DNA from: Acanthosepion pharaonis
Taxonomy: Eukaryota > Mollusca > Cephalopoda > Sepiida > Sepiidae
Direction: 5' to 3'
DNA: 64,000 bases
Assembly (NCBI GenBank): GCA_903632075.3
Contig: CAHIKZ030000813.1
Coordinates: 297,501-361,500 of the forward strand
Part shown: positions 50,715 through 60,985 of the stretch, one piece after another
How the letters are laid out: each line of letters begins with the position of its first letter
How positions within the stretch are numbered: the first letter of the stretch is position 1
Position numbers and translations under genes: made by a program
Notes under the pieces: model-generated
The model's database searches: none
What the model saw: the letters and a program-made list of their open reading frames with translations, nothing else
Told to the model about the DNA's origin: nothing

Positions 50715-51110
50715 AAAGGCTCCGTCCTATTTTCCTCATGTATATATCATCGGGTGTAACCTTCAAAGAGTTATTAAGAGATAAAATATTTATCTGGTTA
50801 AGAATTTTTTACCTGGCTTTGATTAAAATAAAAAAATATATATATATTCGTCCAGTTTGAATTATTTAAATTCTCAAAACAATAATGATGTGGAAACAAG
50901 TGTGAATTTTGGATTTTGAATAGTTTTTCTTTTCGCTTTATCTGATTGCTCCTGTTTGGATCAATAGAAACAGCGTCATTCTTGCAAAGAGAACACGAAC
51001 ATAAATGGTTTCAAAAGGATGTGGCAATTGAAGTTTGGGCATGCGCAGATGTGAGTAAAGTAAGTAAGCTTTCTCTGCGCTGATTTTAGTTTTTCCCTTC
51101 GTATCGTTTT
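50715..51110. other. No recognised gene
   Basis: AT-rich DNA without an assignable motif. Confidence 0.5.
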
Positions 51111-51117
51111 TCTAGAT

Positions 51118-51715
51118 ATGTCAGGAGATTTTTTTCGCCTTTTATCTACTTTCTGTGTTTATTTGTTGTTTTCTTTTGGGATTTTTTTTTTTGCAATTCT
51201 TTGTTTTTCTTTGCTTTATCTTTCAACAATTCATTTTTGTTTTAGTTGCTTTCTTCTTTGCCAATTTGTCTTCATTCTTTTTCTTGCATTCCTCATTTTT
51301 CCTTCTTATTCTTTTATTTTCTTCCTTCCTTGTTTGCCTTTTTTCTTTCTTTCTTTTTTATTCTTTTATTTTCTTCCTTCTTTATTTGACTTTTTCATTC
51401 ATTTTTTCTTTCTTTTTAATTCTTTTGTTTTCTTCCTTTCTTGTTTAACTTTTTCATTCTTTCTCTTTTTATTCATTTATTTTCTTCCTTGCTTGCTTAA
51501 CTTTTTTTTTTCTTTCTTTTTTATTCTTTTATTTTCTTCCTTTTTTGTTTGATTTATTCCTTCTCTCTTTCTTTCTTTGTTTCTTTTTTAATTCTTTTCT
51601 TTTCTTCTTTGCTTCTTTGACTTTTTCATTTTTTCTTTCCTTCATTCATTTCCTTTGCGTTGTATTCTTTCGTTCTTTAATTTCGTCTTTTATTTTTATT
51701 TTTTCCAAAAGTATT

Positions 51716-51747
<32 letters not shown>

Positions 51748-52080
51748 TATTTCTTTCTTTCTTGTTTCATTCTTTCATTGTTCAGTTCGTTATTTTTGTC
51801 TTATTATTTCTTTGTTTAATTTTGTCTTGTATTTTTCTTCTTTCCCTGTTTTTTTTTCTTTGGAAATTTTTGTTCCTTCCTTCCTTCCTTCCTTCCTTCC
51901 TTCCTTCCTTCCTTCCTTCCTTCTCAGTTATATCCCTTCTTCCTTTTTAACATTTTTCAAAAAAAAAAAAAAAAAAAAGAAAGCAGAAAAAGAACGAAGG
52001 AAAATAATTGCGAATAAATAAATAAATAAAGAATAAAACAAAAAAGTCTAAAAAAAATAAGGAAAGAAAGAAATTTTTTT
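51118..52080 (+). repeat. Pyrimidine-rich CTTT/CCTT field, about 0.95 kb
   Basis: Plus strand is almost all T and C: irregular TTCTTTT units to 51.7 kb, (CTTT)n at 51714-51766, (CCTT)n at 51876-51922, then an 18-base A run. Phe/Leu/Ser frames (51118-52021) are translations of this. Confidence 0.95.
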
Positions 52081-52084
52081 ACTT

Positions 52085-52435
52085 TTCTTCTTTAACTTTT
52101 TTCTTTCTTCTCTACTTCCGATTTCCTTCATTCCAATTTTAATATTTTATCCCTTCCTTTTAAGGAAATACTTTTGCTTCATCCCATTTTCGAAACTTTA
52201 TCAGAAGCGCTGATAAAATTACCAACACCAAGACTGATGATAAGGAAAATTCTCTTCCAATATGATCCACTCCAAAAATAGCGAAATAGAATTCTTTCCA
52301 AAATGACTAATCTATTTCCGTCCATGGAAAGTAATGTCTGGATTGATTTTCGCATCTTCACTTAAACTTCTGCGATTGGAATAAATAAATCTGAAATGGA
52401 ATCGATAGAAACGAATAGGACAAACACAGATGGAA
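52085..52435. other. No recognised gene
   Basis: Unassigned spacer between the pyrimidine and purine fields. Confidence 0.5.
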
Positions 52436-52479
52436 AGGAAATAGATAAAGGGAAAGAAAAGAGAGAGAGAGAGAGGAAG

Positions 52480-52515
<36 letters not shown>

Positions 52516-53125
52516 AAGGACAGAGAGAAAGAATGATGAGGAAAAAGATTGGAAATAGAAAGGAATAAGGAAATAAATTTGGTTGGAAAAAGAGTTAAGA
52601 GATAATAAATCAGGGTGGGAAAATAAGAAATATTATAAATAAGAAAGCGAGAAGTAGAGAGATAGAGAGATAAAAGAAAAGAGATAGAGAAGAAAGAGAG
52701 AAAGAAGTAGAAAGATGGAAAAAAAAAGAAACAGCGAATAAAAGCAGTGAGAAAAAGAGTTAAGAGGAAATAAAACGGGTGGGGAAATAAGAAATACTAT
52801 AAAAGAAAGTGAGAAGGGACAGCGAGTGTGAGATAATAGAAGGAGACAGAAAGAAAGGAGAGACAAAGAAGACAGAGATAGAAAGAAAGAGCGAAACAAG
52901 AAAAAAAAACTGGAAATAAAAGCAGAGAGAAGGAGAGTTAAAAAGGAAAGATGTCAGGGTGAGTAAAGAGGAAAATATAAGAAAGAAAGCGAGAAGAAAA
53001 GGAGTAAGATAAAGAAAAGAGAAAGGAGAGACAAAGAACAGAGAAATATAAAGAAAGTGAGAAAAGAGAAAAAATATAAGAAAGAAAGCGACAAGGAAGA
53101 GAGTAAGATAAAGATATAAAAAGAG
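52436..53125 (+). repeat. Purine-rich GA/GAAA field, about 0.7 kb
   Basis: Plus strand is almost all A and G, with (GA)n at 52460-52512 and internal repeats of about 230 bp: GAGTTAAGAGATAATAAATC / GAGTTAAGAGGAAATAAAAC / GAGTTAAAAAGGAAAGATGT and GAAAGCGAGAAG-type words recur in order. Confidence 0.9.
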
Positions 53126-53159
53126 AGTTTTTTTCATCCTAAGCAAAACATCAAAAGCT

Positions 53160-53860
53160 ATTAATAAGTGGAACAACTACACTGAATCTATAGCTTCATC
53201 TACTGCAAGGAAAGTTGGTTATCTGCGTCGCGCCAGAAGGTTTTTCTCGCTTGAATCCATCCTTCAAATCTACAAATCAGCCATTCGTCCGTGCATTGAA
53301 TACTGCTGCCATATATGGTCTAGTGCTCCATATGTTCATCTCGAGGTCCTCGACAAAATCTAAAGACGGATATGCAACCTGATTTGTCCTGATCTCGCAT
53401 CCCGTCTGCAGTCGCTATCTCACAGACGTGCTGTGGCTTCCCTCTGTCTTTTCTCCAAGTACTTTCATGGCAACTACCCTGACGAGCTACTTTCACTAGT
53501 TCCAAAACTTCATGAATTTAAGCGTGCAACTAAGTTGGAATGACGGTCGCAACCTTTGATTGTCGAAACGGATAAATGTTGCCATCTCTTCTACTCCAAC
53601 AGCTTCTTTTCTCCCACCTCCCGTCAGTGGAACTCTCTTCCTATCACTCGCTTCCCTGATAACTATAATCTTCAAATATTCAAATGTAATGTCAATCGTC
53701 ATCTTCTGATGCCTTGACCTTGATCCCCGTCTTTTTCTTTATCCTTTTCCCAAACACTCTTCTTTATTCTTACTTTCACTCTCTGTAACCCCTTACGTGC
53801 TAGTGACACTTCCGCCTTGCTTGAGGTGATTTGCCTTAAAAAGAACAAAGGTTTACTGAG
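53160..53860 (+). mobile_element. Jockey-like LINE 3' fragment L5, best-preserved frame
   Basis: From 53163 a single frame reads NKWNNYTESIASSTARKVGY, FFSLESILQIYKSAIRPCIE, YCCHIWSSAPY, LEVLDKI, stop, RRICNLICPDLASRLQSLSH, RRAVASLCLFSKYFHGNYPD, ELLSLVPKLHEFKRATKLE, stop, then CCHLFYSNSFFSPTSRQWNS, and DNYNLQIFKCNVNRHLLMP to about 53717. Only two stops and no frameshift in 185 codons. The 3' UTR ends near GAGGTGATTTGCCTTAAAAA. Confidence 0.8.
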
Positions 53861-53876
53861 AGTGAAAAAAAAAAGT

Positions 53877-53915
53877 GATGTAATGGAATAACCTGCAATC
53901 CAGGTAAATTGAGAA
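53877..53915 (+). repeat. LTR-like 5' end scrap
   Basis: TGATGTAATGGAATAACCTG, the start seen in the two LTR-like repeats at 54.33 and 54.86 kb, then unrelated sequence. Confidence 0.5.
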
Positions 53916-54325
53916 CAAATGGAATATAATTCCACTGTACGTAATATTTTATTTAAAAGAGGGCTCAATACAGAGTAGAACTAAATATTACTTATTTTAG
54001 GATATTAAAACATGTTAAAAATCGCTACATAATGGTAATTATGTTTCGATACCATAAATGTGTCTCCTCGGGCAATGTTAAACTACTGTTGATTAATTTA
54101 AGTTCAAAACAGAATACGTTTTAAACAAATAGGCTTGTGTGCTTTGCCGTGATTAACTAATCGAATGTGACCTACGCAAAACAAATATATTCAAACATAT
54201 TCACCGCAAAACAGGCTGGTAATATATTTCAAAATAGAAGCGTGAACCATTTAGACAAACTCAACGAATCAAAATATATTATTTTACCGACTAACTTTAT
54301 CACAACTACAGATAAAAAGAATTTA
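53916..54325. other. No recognised gene
   Basis: AT-rich DNA without an assignable motif. Confidence 0.5.
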
Positions 54326-54328
54326 TGA

Positions 54329-54561
54329 TGTAATGGAATAACATGCAACCCCCATGAGTGGTAGTAACCACCTATAAGGTCAGGACAGTGGACAAGAGAG
54401 ACGAGCTGGGATCTGCGAGAACTAGCGGCCTTCCGATAGCAGCACGCACACAACTGCACTGACTTCCGACGACCGTGCGCATAACTATTACTTCCTTGTA
54501 TGTTGTACTGGTTATCTACCGTGTTTTTCCACTCCATATTCCTATTAGCACGGAATATAAA
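54329..54561 (+). mobile_element. LTR-like repeat, copy 1
   Basis: Starts TGTAATGGAATAACATGCAA and ends near TTAGCACGGAATATAAAA. Shares CGAGCTGGGATCTGCGAGAA, CTAGCGGCCTTCCGATA and CGACCGTGCGCATAACTATT with copy 2. CACCTATAAGG could be a TATA element. No internal gag-pol coding is found between or beside the copies, so solo LTRs or a tandem repeat are both possible. Confidence 0.55.
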
Positions 54562-54564
54562 AGT

Positions 54565-54860
54565 CAGGTCTACTGATAAACATATTAAAGTCAACATCAA
54601 CTCTTATGAAATATTAATGCCATAGAGTACACACCTTATGTATCATTAAAGTTCCAGTGCTATCATGAAATTGTACAAATGATACGCATATCTAGTTATC
54701 TGAATGGACGCCTGTGTTAAACGGCGCTTCGGTCAGTGTTTACACTTAGTGTATCAGCGGTTGGACGCGATTAGTGATGTAGCCTTAATAGAATACTTAA
54801 TTTGTGTTACTATATCGCACAGCGGAAGGGTAACTTAGTGAACATTTGAAATTTGTCAGT
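54565..54860. other. No recognised gene
   Basis: About 300 bp between the LTR-like repeats, with no retroviral-type coding. Confidence 0.5.
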
Positions 54861-54862
54861 GA

Positions 54863-55130
54863 TGTAATGGAATAACCTGCCACACCCATAAGTGGCGGCA
54901 CTATAGGTGGTAACCACCTATAAGTATCCGTTAGGACAGCGGAGACGAGCTGGGATCTGCGAGAACTAGCGGCCTTCCGATATCATCACGCACACAACTG
55001 TACTGACTTGCGACGACCGTGCGCATAACTATTACTTCCTTTCTTGTTGTACTGGTTTCTACAGTAAACCTGTTACTATTTATCCACCGTGTTTGTCCAT
55101 TCGATATTCCTATTAGCACGGAACATAACA
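54863..55130 (+). mobile_element. LTR-like repeat, copy 2
   Basis: Starts TGTAATGGAATAACCTGCCA and ends GCACGGAACATAACA, giving TG..CA ends. It contains the palindrome CTATAGGTGGTAACCACCTATA, with one base asymmetry in the centre, next to the TATA-like word, and the same core as copy 1 (about 85-90 percent by eye). Confidence 0.6.
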
Positions 55131-55134
55131 AATA

Positions 55135-55435
55135 GTGTGGACAATAAAATAACAGAAAATTACGATTGACATTGGATTTAAATTGTTGAAGATCATAGTT
55201 GATAGGAAAGCAAAAAGCCGGAATAGGGTACCCGCGGGCAAGAGATACGGGAGAAGAAAACTATTAGAATAGAACTGCAACGATCGCTTTTAACAGTGAA
55301 ATTAGATATAAAGAGAACAGAAAGAAATAGAAAGACAATGGAAGTTAATAAGGAAAGAAATGCAAATTGAAAGAGTTTACGAGAACGAAACTGGAGTTCG
55401 AATTCCAGTCGGGTTCGTTACATTCACTTACGCTT
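55135..55435. other. No gene; family A scrap at 55391-55436
   Basis: GAGTTCGAATTCCAGTCGGG, TTCGTTACATTCACTTACG is the B box and following part of family A on the plus strand. The preceding 250 bp is A-rich and unassigned. Confidence 0.55.
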
Positions 55436-55440
55436 ACCGG

Positions 55441-55690
55441 CCTGGGTGTGACGATAAACTACATCCGCGTCCTGGGTATGACGATAAACTACATCCGGCA
55501 ACAAGTCCTCTGATCAGGCAGTTTTGAGGACCACTTAATTGCTGGTAGCATCTGTTGGGGATCACATCTATGGCAAATAGTGTACCTCCAAACTGGGTCC
55601 GAAACACTATGAAAGTGTAAAAATAGGTTTTTATACCAGCAATACATTTTTGGAAAAAATAACAACAATAAACATTTTGTTGGTATTAAA
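55441..55690 (+). mobile_element. Family F repeat, copy F5
   Basis: GTGACGATAAACTACATCCG is given twice in tandem (period 37), followed by CCTCTGATCAGGCAG, a shortened middle, GTTGGGGATCACATCTATGG and the AAACACTATGAAAGTGTAAA tail. Confidence 0.65.
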
Positions 55691-55701
55691 TATCCAGTAC
55701 T

Positions 55702-56417
55702 CGGACATTTTGCCAACAGAAATTTCGCGGAACGGACATTTCTCGGAACAGACATTTCTCGGAAAGGACATTTAGCCAACGGACATTTAACCGAATAGAC
55801 ATTTGGCCGAAAATATAATGGCGTACTTACATGTATGTCACACTCTTTATCGTAATCTGCTACATATATGTATATTTATTTACTGTATTCATTTATAAAT
55901 TTTCGCTTTTTTTGATAGACATTCTTAAAAATCTATTCTGTATATATTATATTTTAATTCAAATATTACTTTAAGGTGATAATTATTTTGAGAAAAAAGC
56001 ACATTTTACTACAGCAAATATCTTAAGCTTTTACGATATGAAAGATCTTTCAATTTTGCTTTTAATGATCATTATCTTAAAGGAATGAACTAGTTTTTAT
56101 CTTACTGTTAAGTACGAATTTATTTAAAATAATTAGGTGCTACTTTTTACCCAAATACATTCAAATATTTTTAAAAATACTAATTTCTATAAACAAATAT
56201 TGAAATAAGAAAACTTTTAACTTTAAATTTAGATTTGGTAATTTAATCACTTGAAATTCACTAGTAATTATTAGTCCTATTCTACCTTATAAAACTACTA
56301 ACTAAAATACTTAAAGTATTGCTCGTTAGTATTTTTACTTTTTACTTTTTCGGTGAAATGTCCGTCGACTAAATGTCCGTTCGGTTAAATGTTTGTCGGC
56401 CAAATGTCCGGCCACAA
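55702..56417. mobile_element. DNA element with long repeat-built inverted ends
   Basis: The left end (55702-55818) is a run of about 18- to 20-bp units of the type GGAACGGACATTTCTCGG / CCGAATAGACATTTGGCCG. The right end (56350-56412) is the inverse: GGTGAAATGTCCGTCGAC, TCGGTTAAATGTTTGTCGGC, CAAATGTCCGGCC. The 530-bp centre is AT-rich and non-coding. Such ends occur in MITE-like elements. Confidence 0.75.
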
Positions 56418-56458
56418 AATATCCTCTGTGGGTGATACACCGTAAAACAAACCAAACC

Positions 56459-56605
56459 AAACTTACGCGCAAATACCCTTGGGAAGTGTATGAATCCATC
56501 TCTTGTTTCCTTGTTCATTTATGGTTTGAAGAGAAGAACAGGCTGGGTTATATAGCCTTGGTTGACAAACAGTCTACCCGCAGAAAAGAAACGGCAGCTT
56601 ACTGC
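56459..56605 (+). mobile_element. Family A SINE, diverged partial copy A8
   Basis: ACTTACGCGCAAATACCCTT, GGGAAGTGTATGAATCC, GGTTATATAGCCTTGG and CAACAGTCTACCCG-like text follow the family A body with many changes. Head and 3' end missing. Confidence 0.55.
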
Positions 56606-56689
56606 GGGAAATCTCTCAAGTAAAGTTATGAAACGAAAGAGACATGATTGCCCAAGCGTGTATCGTGTTTGGCACTTGGCTGACTGAAC

Positions 56690-57075
56690 AAGAAAGATAA
56701 AAAGATGAGAGAATATAAATAAAGAAAGAGAGAAGATCGAGATATAGAGAGAGAGAAGAGAAGAGTGATAGAAAGAAAGTAGGGGAAGGAAAGGGGCAGA
56801 GTGAAATATAGAAAAGAGAAAAGAAAAAGGAAACAATGTCAACGAGAAGAAGAGTTCAGAAGGAAAGACGTCAGGGTTGAGAAAAAGAGGAAAGAGTATA
56901 AAAATGAAAGAGAAAAAGTGCAAGTGACAGAAAGAAGCAAGAAGCGATATAAAGGGTTCATTTCATATGCTTTTTCTCTCCCTTCTACTTATCACTCTTT
57001 TATTTATCTCTCAACTTTATCTCTTTCATTCGTTTTATATTTTCTCCTCTTTTTATCACTCGGACTTCCATTTTA
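56690..57075. repeat. Purine-rich then pyrimidine-rich simple sequence
   Basis: GA-rich 56690-56960 followed at 56965-57075 by CT-rich DNA. Inverse strand bias of the two halves could allow fold-back. Frames here are low-complexity. Confidence 0.8.
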
Positions 57076-57095
57076 GTTTCCATTTACTCTCATAG

Positions 57096-57255
57096 GCTTC
57101 ACACGCTCAAAGCCATTTTTAATCATTGACATGAGAAAGCGTTTTTATACAACCGACAGTTTCGACATTACTGAACGGATTTGGCGCCATACATAATAAA
57201 ATCCATACGAAAGTCTTGCTCTGATCAACCTATTAGCACGAGTTTTCAGGCTGTT
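57096..57255 (+). repeat. Family H dispersed repeat, copy H2
   Basis: CTCAAAGCCATTTTTAATCA, GAGAAAGCGTTTTTATAC, TTGGCGCCATACATAATA and ACGAAAGTCTTGCT match 37.03-37.19 kb in order. Confidence 0.65.
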
Positions 57256-57259
57256 TTGG

Positions 57260-57915
57260 TATTGTAACAATTTGTGTTGTTGGGAGAAAAAAAACTTTAT
57301 CGCAGACTATTTTATATTCCATTTTTTATCTCCTATTTTGAACCTGTTAGAACTGTAGTAAAAGTTTACACATTCTGCCATAAAAAAGGAACTAGGTGAA
57401 AGTAATTTTTCTATAATCATTGATTTCTCGGCTTTCGTAGCAGTAATTTCAAATGGCTAACATATTTACTCATTTTGTACATACAGAACTCGATTGTAGC
57501 GGGAAAAGATATGGCGGGAAATGATATAGCGGGAAACTACAATGGCAGTAAAGAATATAATTTTATTTCTTTTGGCTTGGATTTTTTTTCGCTTTTCTTT
57601 TCTTTTTTAAATTATTACCTATTTTTTTTTCTACTTTCAATTTCTTTCTCCACTTCTATTTGATGTCTCTCTTTTTTCTCAATATATAAATCCTTTGCGC
57701 GTTCATTATGAGATTTATGCTAAACCAATCCCAGCTTCGCACTGCAATTTTCTAAGACTATTTTAGCTGTGCACAAATATGAGTGATTGAATCAATCAAT
57801 TATATTTGTGCAACTACGGCCTATCAAACCTTTGAAGGTTACTGAAAGACAGAAAATATTTTTAGATTGTAAGAATTAATTGGTGGGGGTGGAGGGAGAT
57901 AATAATGATTTAGTC
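57260..57915. other. No recognised gene
   Basis: AT-rich; GCGGGAAA-type words repeat three times at 57498-57535 (a short minisatellite). Nothing else assigned. Confidence 0.5.
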
Positions 57916-57919
57916 TTAA

Positions 57920-58160
57920 TAATTAACCCACAGCTTTGGGGGCAAGAGGTGGATTCTTGCCTCTCCCAAGGGATTTTGCGCGTAGGTGAATATAACGGAC
58001 CCAACTGGAATTGGAACTCAGCTCTCCAATTAACAATTGTGAACCATTACACCATCCGCACATCCAGGTTTACAGCATTTGGTATTTCCAAGCATTCACC
58101 CATCTAGGTACTGATCAGGCTGGGCGTTGCTTAACTTGATTCAGCACCACAAGCATGAGG
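57920..58160 (-). mobile_element. Composite 5S-rRNA / tRNA-like SINE
   Basis: On the minus strand 58160-58079 matches the 3' half of 5S rRNA: AAGTTAAGCAACGCCCAGCC, TGATCAGTACCTAGATGGGT, then GAATGCTTGGAAATACC. It is followed at once by a tRNA-like part (GGATGGTGTAATGGTTCAC as A-box region, GAGTTCCAATTCCAGTTGGG as B-box region) and a family A-type body (CACCTACGCGCAAAATCCCT, TTGGGAGAGGC). A 5S head joined to a tRNA head suggests a dimeric SINE. Confidence 0.6.
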
Positions 58161-58184
58161 CATCTCGGTCGAACTCCTTATACA

Positions 58185-58560
58185 AAATTGCTGGTCAATC
58201 AGTCAAGTTCGCTAACATTAACCCGTGCCTAGATAACCAACTTACCATTTACTAAGTTTAGCCTAGTTTGGTACAAGGTAAAAAAATATGGAGCACCCAG
58301 TGAGGATCTAACTTATTACTCAGTAATAGCTTTTTACCTATAACCTCATTCCGACGCACGCAAGTTTGACACACGGCCGAAGTTATAGAGCATTCAGTGA
58401 AGATCTCAGATAATGATTAGTCAACTATATTTACCTCGCTAACTATTACCCTACGGTATTATTTAGTAAATTTAGCTTAGTTTGGTACAAGGCAAACATT
58501 TTGGGGTGCACGGTGAGTGTTTAAATACTCAGTGGTATTGGTGAACTAGATTTGCTCGCT
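58185..58560 (-). mobile_element. Cluster of family C SINE pieces
   Basis: AGCACCCAGTGAGGATCTAA, then CTCAGTAATAG (58290-58330), AGCATTCAGTGAAGATCTCA (58388-58410) and GTGCACGGTGAGTGTTT (58505-58530) are three tandem-like copies of the minus-strand tRNA-like head, each preceded by AAATTTAGCTTAGTTTGGT-type body text. Period about 110-130 bp. Confidence 0.55.
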
Positions 58561-58588
58561 ATAAGCTCTTGTGCAAGAGAAAGCTAAG

Positions 58589-58745
58589 CGTTTTGCATAT
58601 GTGTTGCTGGCCGCTCGATTCCGATGATGCTTGTCTACTAGGGCGGCTATCAAATCCCTGTTGCAGACACCTGCTCAGGCACATTTCTGTTTGTTCAACA
58701 CCCAAAGTCAATGATGCTGAGCAGACATTAGTTAGAAAATCTAGG
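58589..58745 (-). mobile_element. Family D repeat, copy D2
   Basis: Reverse complement gives GGGTGTTGAACAAACAGAAA, TGTGCCTGAGCAGG, CTAGTAGACAAGCATCATCG, in the order of D1 at 21.64-21.74 kb. Head missing. Confidence 0.6.
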
Positions 58746-58749
58746 AGAG

Positions 58750-59335
58750 AGCGCATAAACTAGCATGCATCAATTTGAACAAAGCCAGTACGCTCAGTAT
58801 CTCGGTCACGATGACTTGTAACTTCGTGCTAGAACAGCCATTCTGCTAAATTTTTATTACAGTATGGTTTTCCCAAGGGTTCAATAAAACACCTCATGGT
58901 GAGATTTTAAATCGGATTTCATGGTCATGCCGCTAATTTTCTGAACACTTGGGATACGCGCACCAGTTATGTATGTCCAAATACTCGCTATATACGAGTG
59001 TCGCTAAAATTTTATCGGTCGGAACGAACCCCCCACCCCCACCGCCATCAAAAAGATTTTGATCTTTGATTTTGAGAAGTGAGTCGACCGATAACTTTTT
59101 GAATCACCATAGTAAGCTCTGCTCAGAGGTACATCAATAAGTCCGTAGTGTATTGATGAAAAACAAAAGAACAAAGAATCATTTATTTTTACTTAACATT
59201 TGATTTGCAACATAATCTTGTTCTTTGTCAATCCTATAGTTTGAACATTATACAGTGAAAATTTCAGATCAGAATTCCAAAAATATATAAGGAGTGTTCA
59301 AAATTTCTCATTCAGACACATTTCCCAATAATTTT
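58750..59335. other. No recognised gene
   Basis: Unassigned; includes a C-rich short stretch at 59028-59045. Confidence 0.5.
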
Positions 59336-59339
59336 GGAG

Positions 59340-59790
59340 AGTGGGTCAGGTTCATATCTGCTCGATGCGTATCCAAATGTAAATCTATAAAAAAAGAAAA
59401 CGAATCTATAAACATAAAAATGTCTTAAAATAATTGTTGAACTTTGTCCATTTCATAATGTGTGACGTCATTTGTTTACATTTGGATACGCATCGAGCAG
59501 ATATGAATGAACAAGTGTAAATCATGGAGAATTGTAGTTTTAAAACAGTAAAATCGACCTCGCTAACCGAAACGCTCCTCTGTGGCGAAATCGGTAAAAG
59601 CACGTCAGGCTATATGACGGCACCGTACAGGATAAAGGTTCGAATCTTGTCGGAGGACGCATATTTTCTTTGACAATTTCTCGGACATTCAGGCCGGTAA
59701 ATGTTGTTTAATACTGTTTATTATAAACAGAGCATTTACTTAAATATTTGTATCTATAAAAAAAAGAGTGTATAAAAATAAAAATGTATG
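59340..59790 (+). mobile_element. Family G tRNA-like repeat, copy G2
   Basis: Diverged copy of 47.97-48.43 kb in the opposite orientation: TGGCGAAATCGGTAAAAGCA and GGTTCGAATCTTG are the promoter-like boxes (59583-59650), followed by ACATTCAGGCCGGTAAATGT and TATAAACAGAGCATTTACTT. In addition CATATCTGCTCGATGCGTAT (59353) and its inverse at 59480-59506 form an inverted repeat of about 30 bp. Confidence 0.65.
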
Positions 59791-59794
59791 TATG

Positions 59795-60150
59795 TTATTT
59801 ATGTGAGCTGGAGAGAAACTTAGTGAGTGAGAGTTGGGCGTTGTATTATTCATGAAATTCGCATATTAGCAGAAAATCCATTAGTCATTATATTCTATTG
59901 TTTACTTAGTATCAGATTGGTGAAAAACAATAACAGTGTCACATCTTCTGCTGTGTTTGGTAATGTTAAAAATGCTTTTGAACTTTTCTCAGACGTTTAC
60001 TGTTTGTGCAGTTGGTCAGTTTTTGTTACGTCGTTTAAAAACGTGTGGGAAAATGTCGGATGAAAATAGATTTCACTCCAGCTTAAGTGAAACGAACATC
60101 ACCCGAAGTTTAATCACATGTCTTCCTCTTTTTGAACTGGACTCAATTCA
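59795..60150. other. No recognised gene
   Basis: Two overlapping frames at 59827-60178 have balanced composition but no recognised motif. Confidence 0.4.
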
Positions 60151-60155
60151 TTTTT

Positions 60156-60262
60156 GCTTTTGGAAAGCGGTTCCATAAAGATAAGGCTCTTGTTTCACAA
60201 GTGCTAAGGTGGCTCCAGCCGATTAACGCTACGTCCTTCAACGGGGCAGTTGTTATACACTC
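60156..60262 (+). mobile_element. Family E repeat, copy E3
   Basis: AAGCGGTTCCATAAAGATAA, GCTCTTGTTTCACAAGTGC, CGATTAACGCTACG, TTCAACGGGG follow the E1 order. Confidence 0.6.
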
Positions 60263-60310
60263 ATACACCGAGGGGACAAATGCATCGATCTCGTGAAAAG
60301 GTAAGTCACC

Positions 60311-60440
60311 AAATTTTTTAACATGTTTCTTCTTTTGCCCTTCTTCTTTATACCGTTTCCCGTCTGGACGTTGGCGATCATAGCTCCCCACAACTTCCTA
60401 CAATTTGTAGTAATAAGTAAGATTTCTGAATTTCTGGGAG
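60311..60440 (-). mobile_element. RTE-like LINE distal scrap
   Basis: Reverse complement shows TTGTAGGAAGTTGTGGGGAG, CTATGATCGCCAACGTCC, matching the 140-bp unit at 16.5 kb. Confidence 0.6.
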
Positions 60441-60454
60441 GGGGAGTTACCGTT

Positions 60455-60790
60455 ATTTACCCTATTTATATTCGGACTATTCTCCTCATCTTTGTCGTTA
60501 TCACAATGTTTCGGCCGTTGTGCCATATGTCCTTCCTAAGGCGTGTATCGATCTGGATAATCTCCAGTGAATACTGAACTGAACCCTTTATTTAATCTAC
60601 TGGTGTAGACTATTTGTGTTCCACTGCTCAAGTCTAGAGATATCGTCCCATACGTATTTTTATTTAGCACTGTTCAATTATCGCTCGCCCTTTTCCACTG
60701 AGTACGAGTATACATTGCCCAACGCAGGGATTGAACTCATGATCACTACATCACTAAATTCACAAACTTTTATCTACTAGGCCACTAAAG
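60455..60790 (-). mobile_element. Family B copy, diverged but full length
   Basis: Reverse complement has a tRNA-like head (GTGGCCTAGTAGATAAAAGT, GAGTTCAATCCC), a diverged body (AATAGTCTACACCAGTAGAT, TAAATAAAGGGTTCAG) and the 3' part with GATAACGACAAAGATGAGGA. The hammerhead-like segment (60499-60541) reads CTTAGGA...GGCCGAAACATTGTG and has lost the core. Confidence 0.65.
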
Positions 60791-60804
60791 ATTATGATAA
60801 CTCA

Positions 60805-60805
<1 letters not shown>

Positions 60806-60858
<53 letters not shown>

Positions 60859-60941
60859 GAATGTAATGATAACGAAAATAATATAAATTCTAACGTTCAG
60901 AGCATTAATTCAAAAGAGGGCTCGATACCAAGAGTAAAGCA

Positions 60942-60981
<40 letters not shown>
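60806..60981. repeat. Two (TA)n arrays
   Basis: TA at 60806-60854 and 60946-60981 with a 90-bp spacer. Confidence 0.95.

Positions 60982-60984
<3 letters not shown>

Positions 60985-60985
<1 letters not shown>

Noticed and set aside
51118..52021. 144- and 158-codon hydrophobic membrane-like proteins
   Set aside because: Pyrimidine-rich simple sequence gives Phe/Leu/Ser strings that mimic membrane segments.
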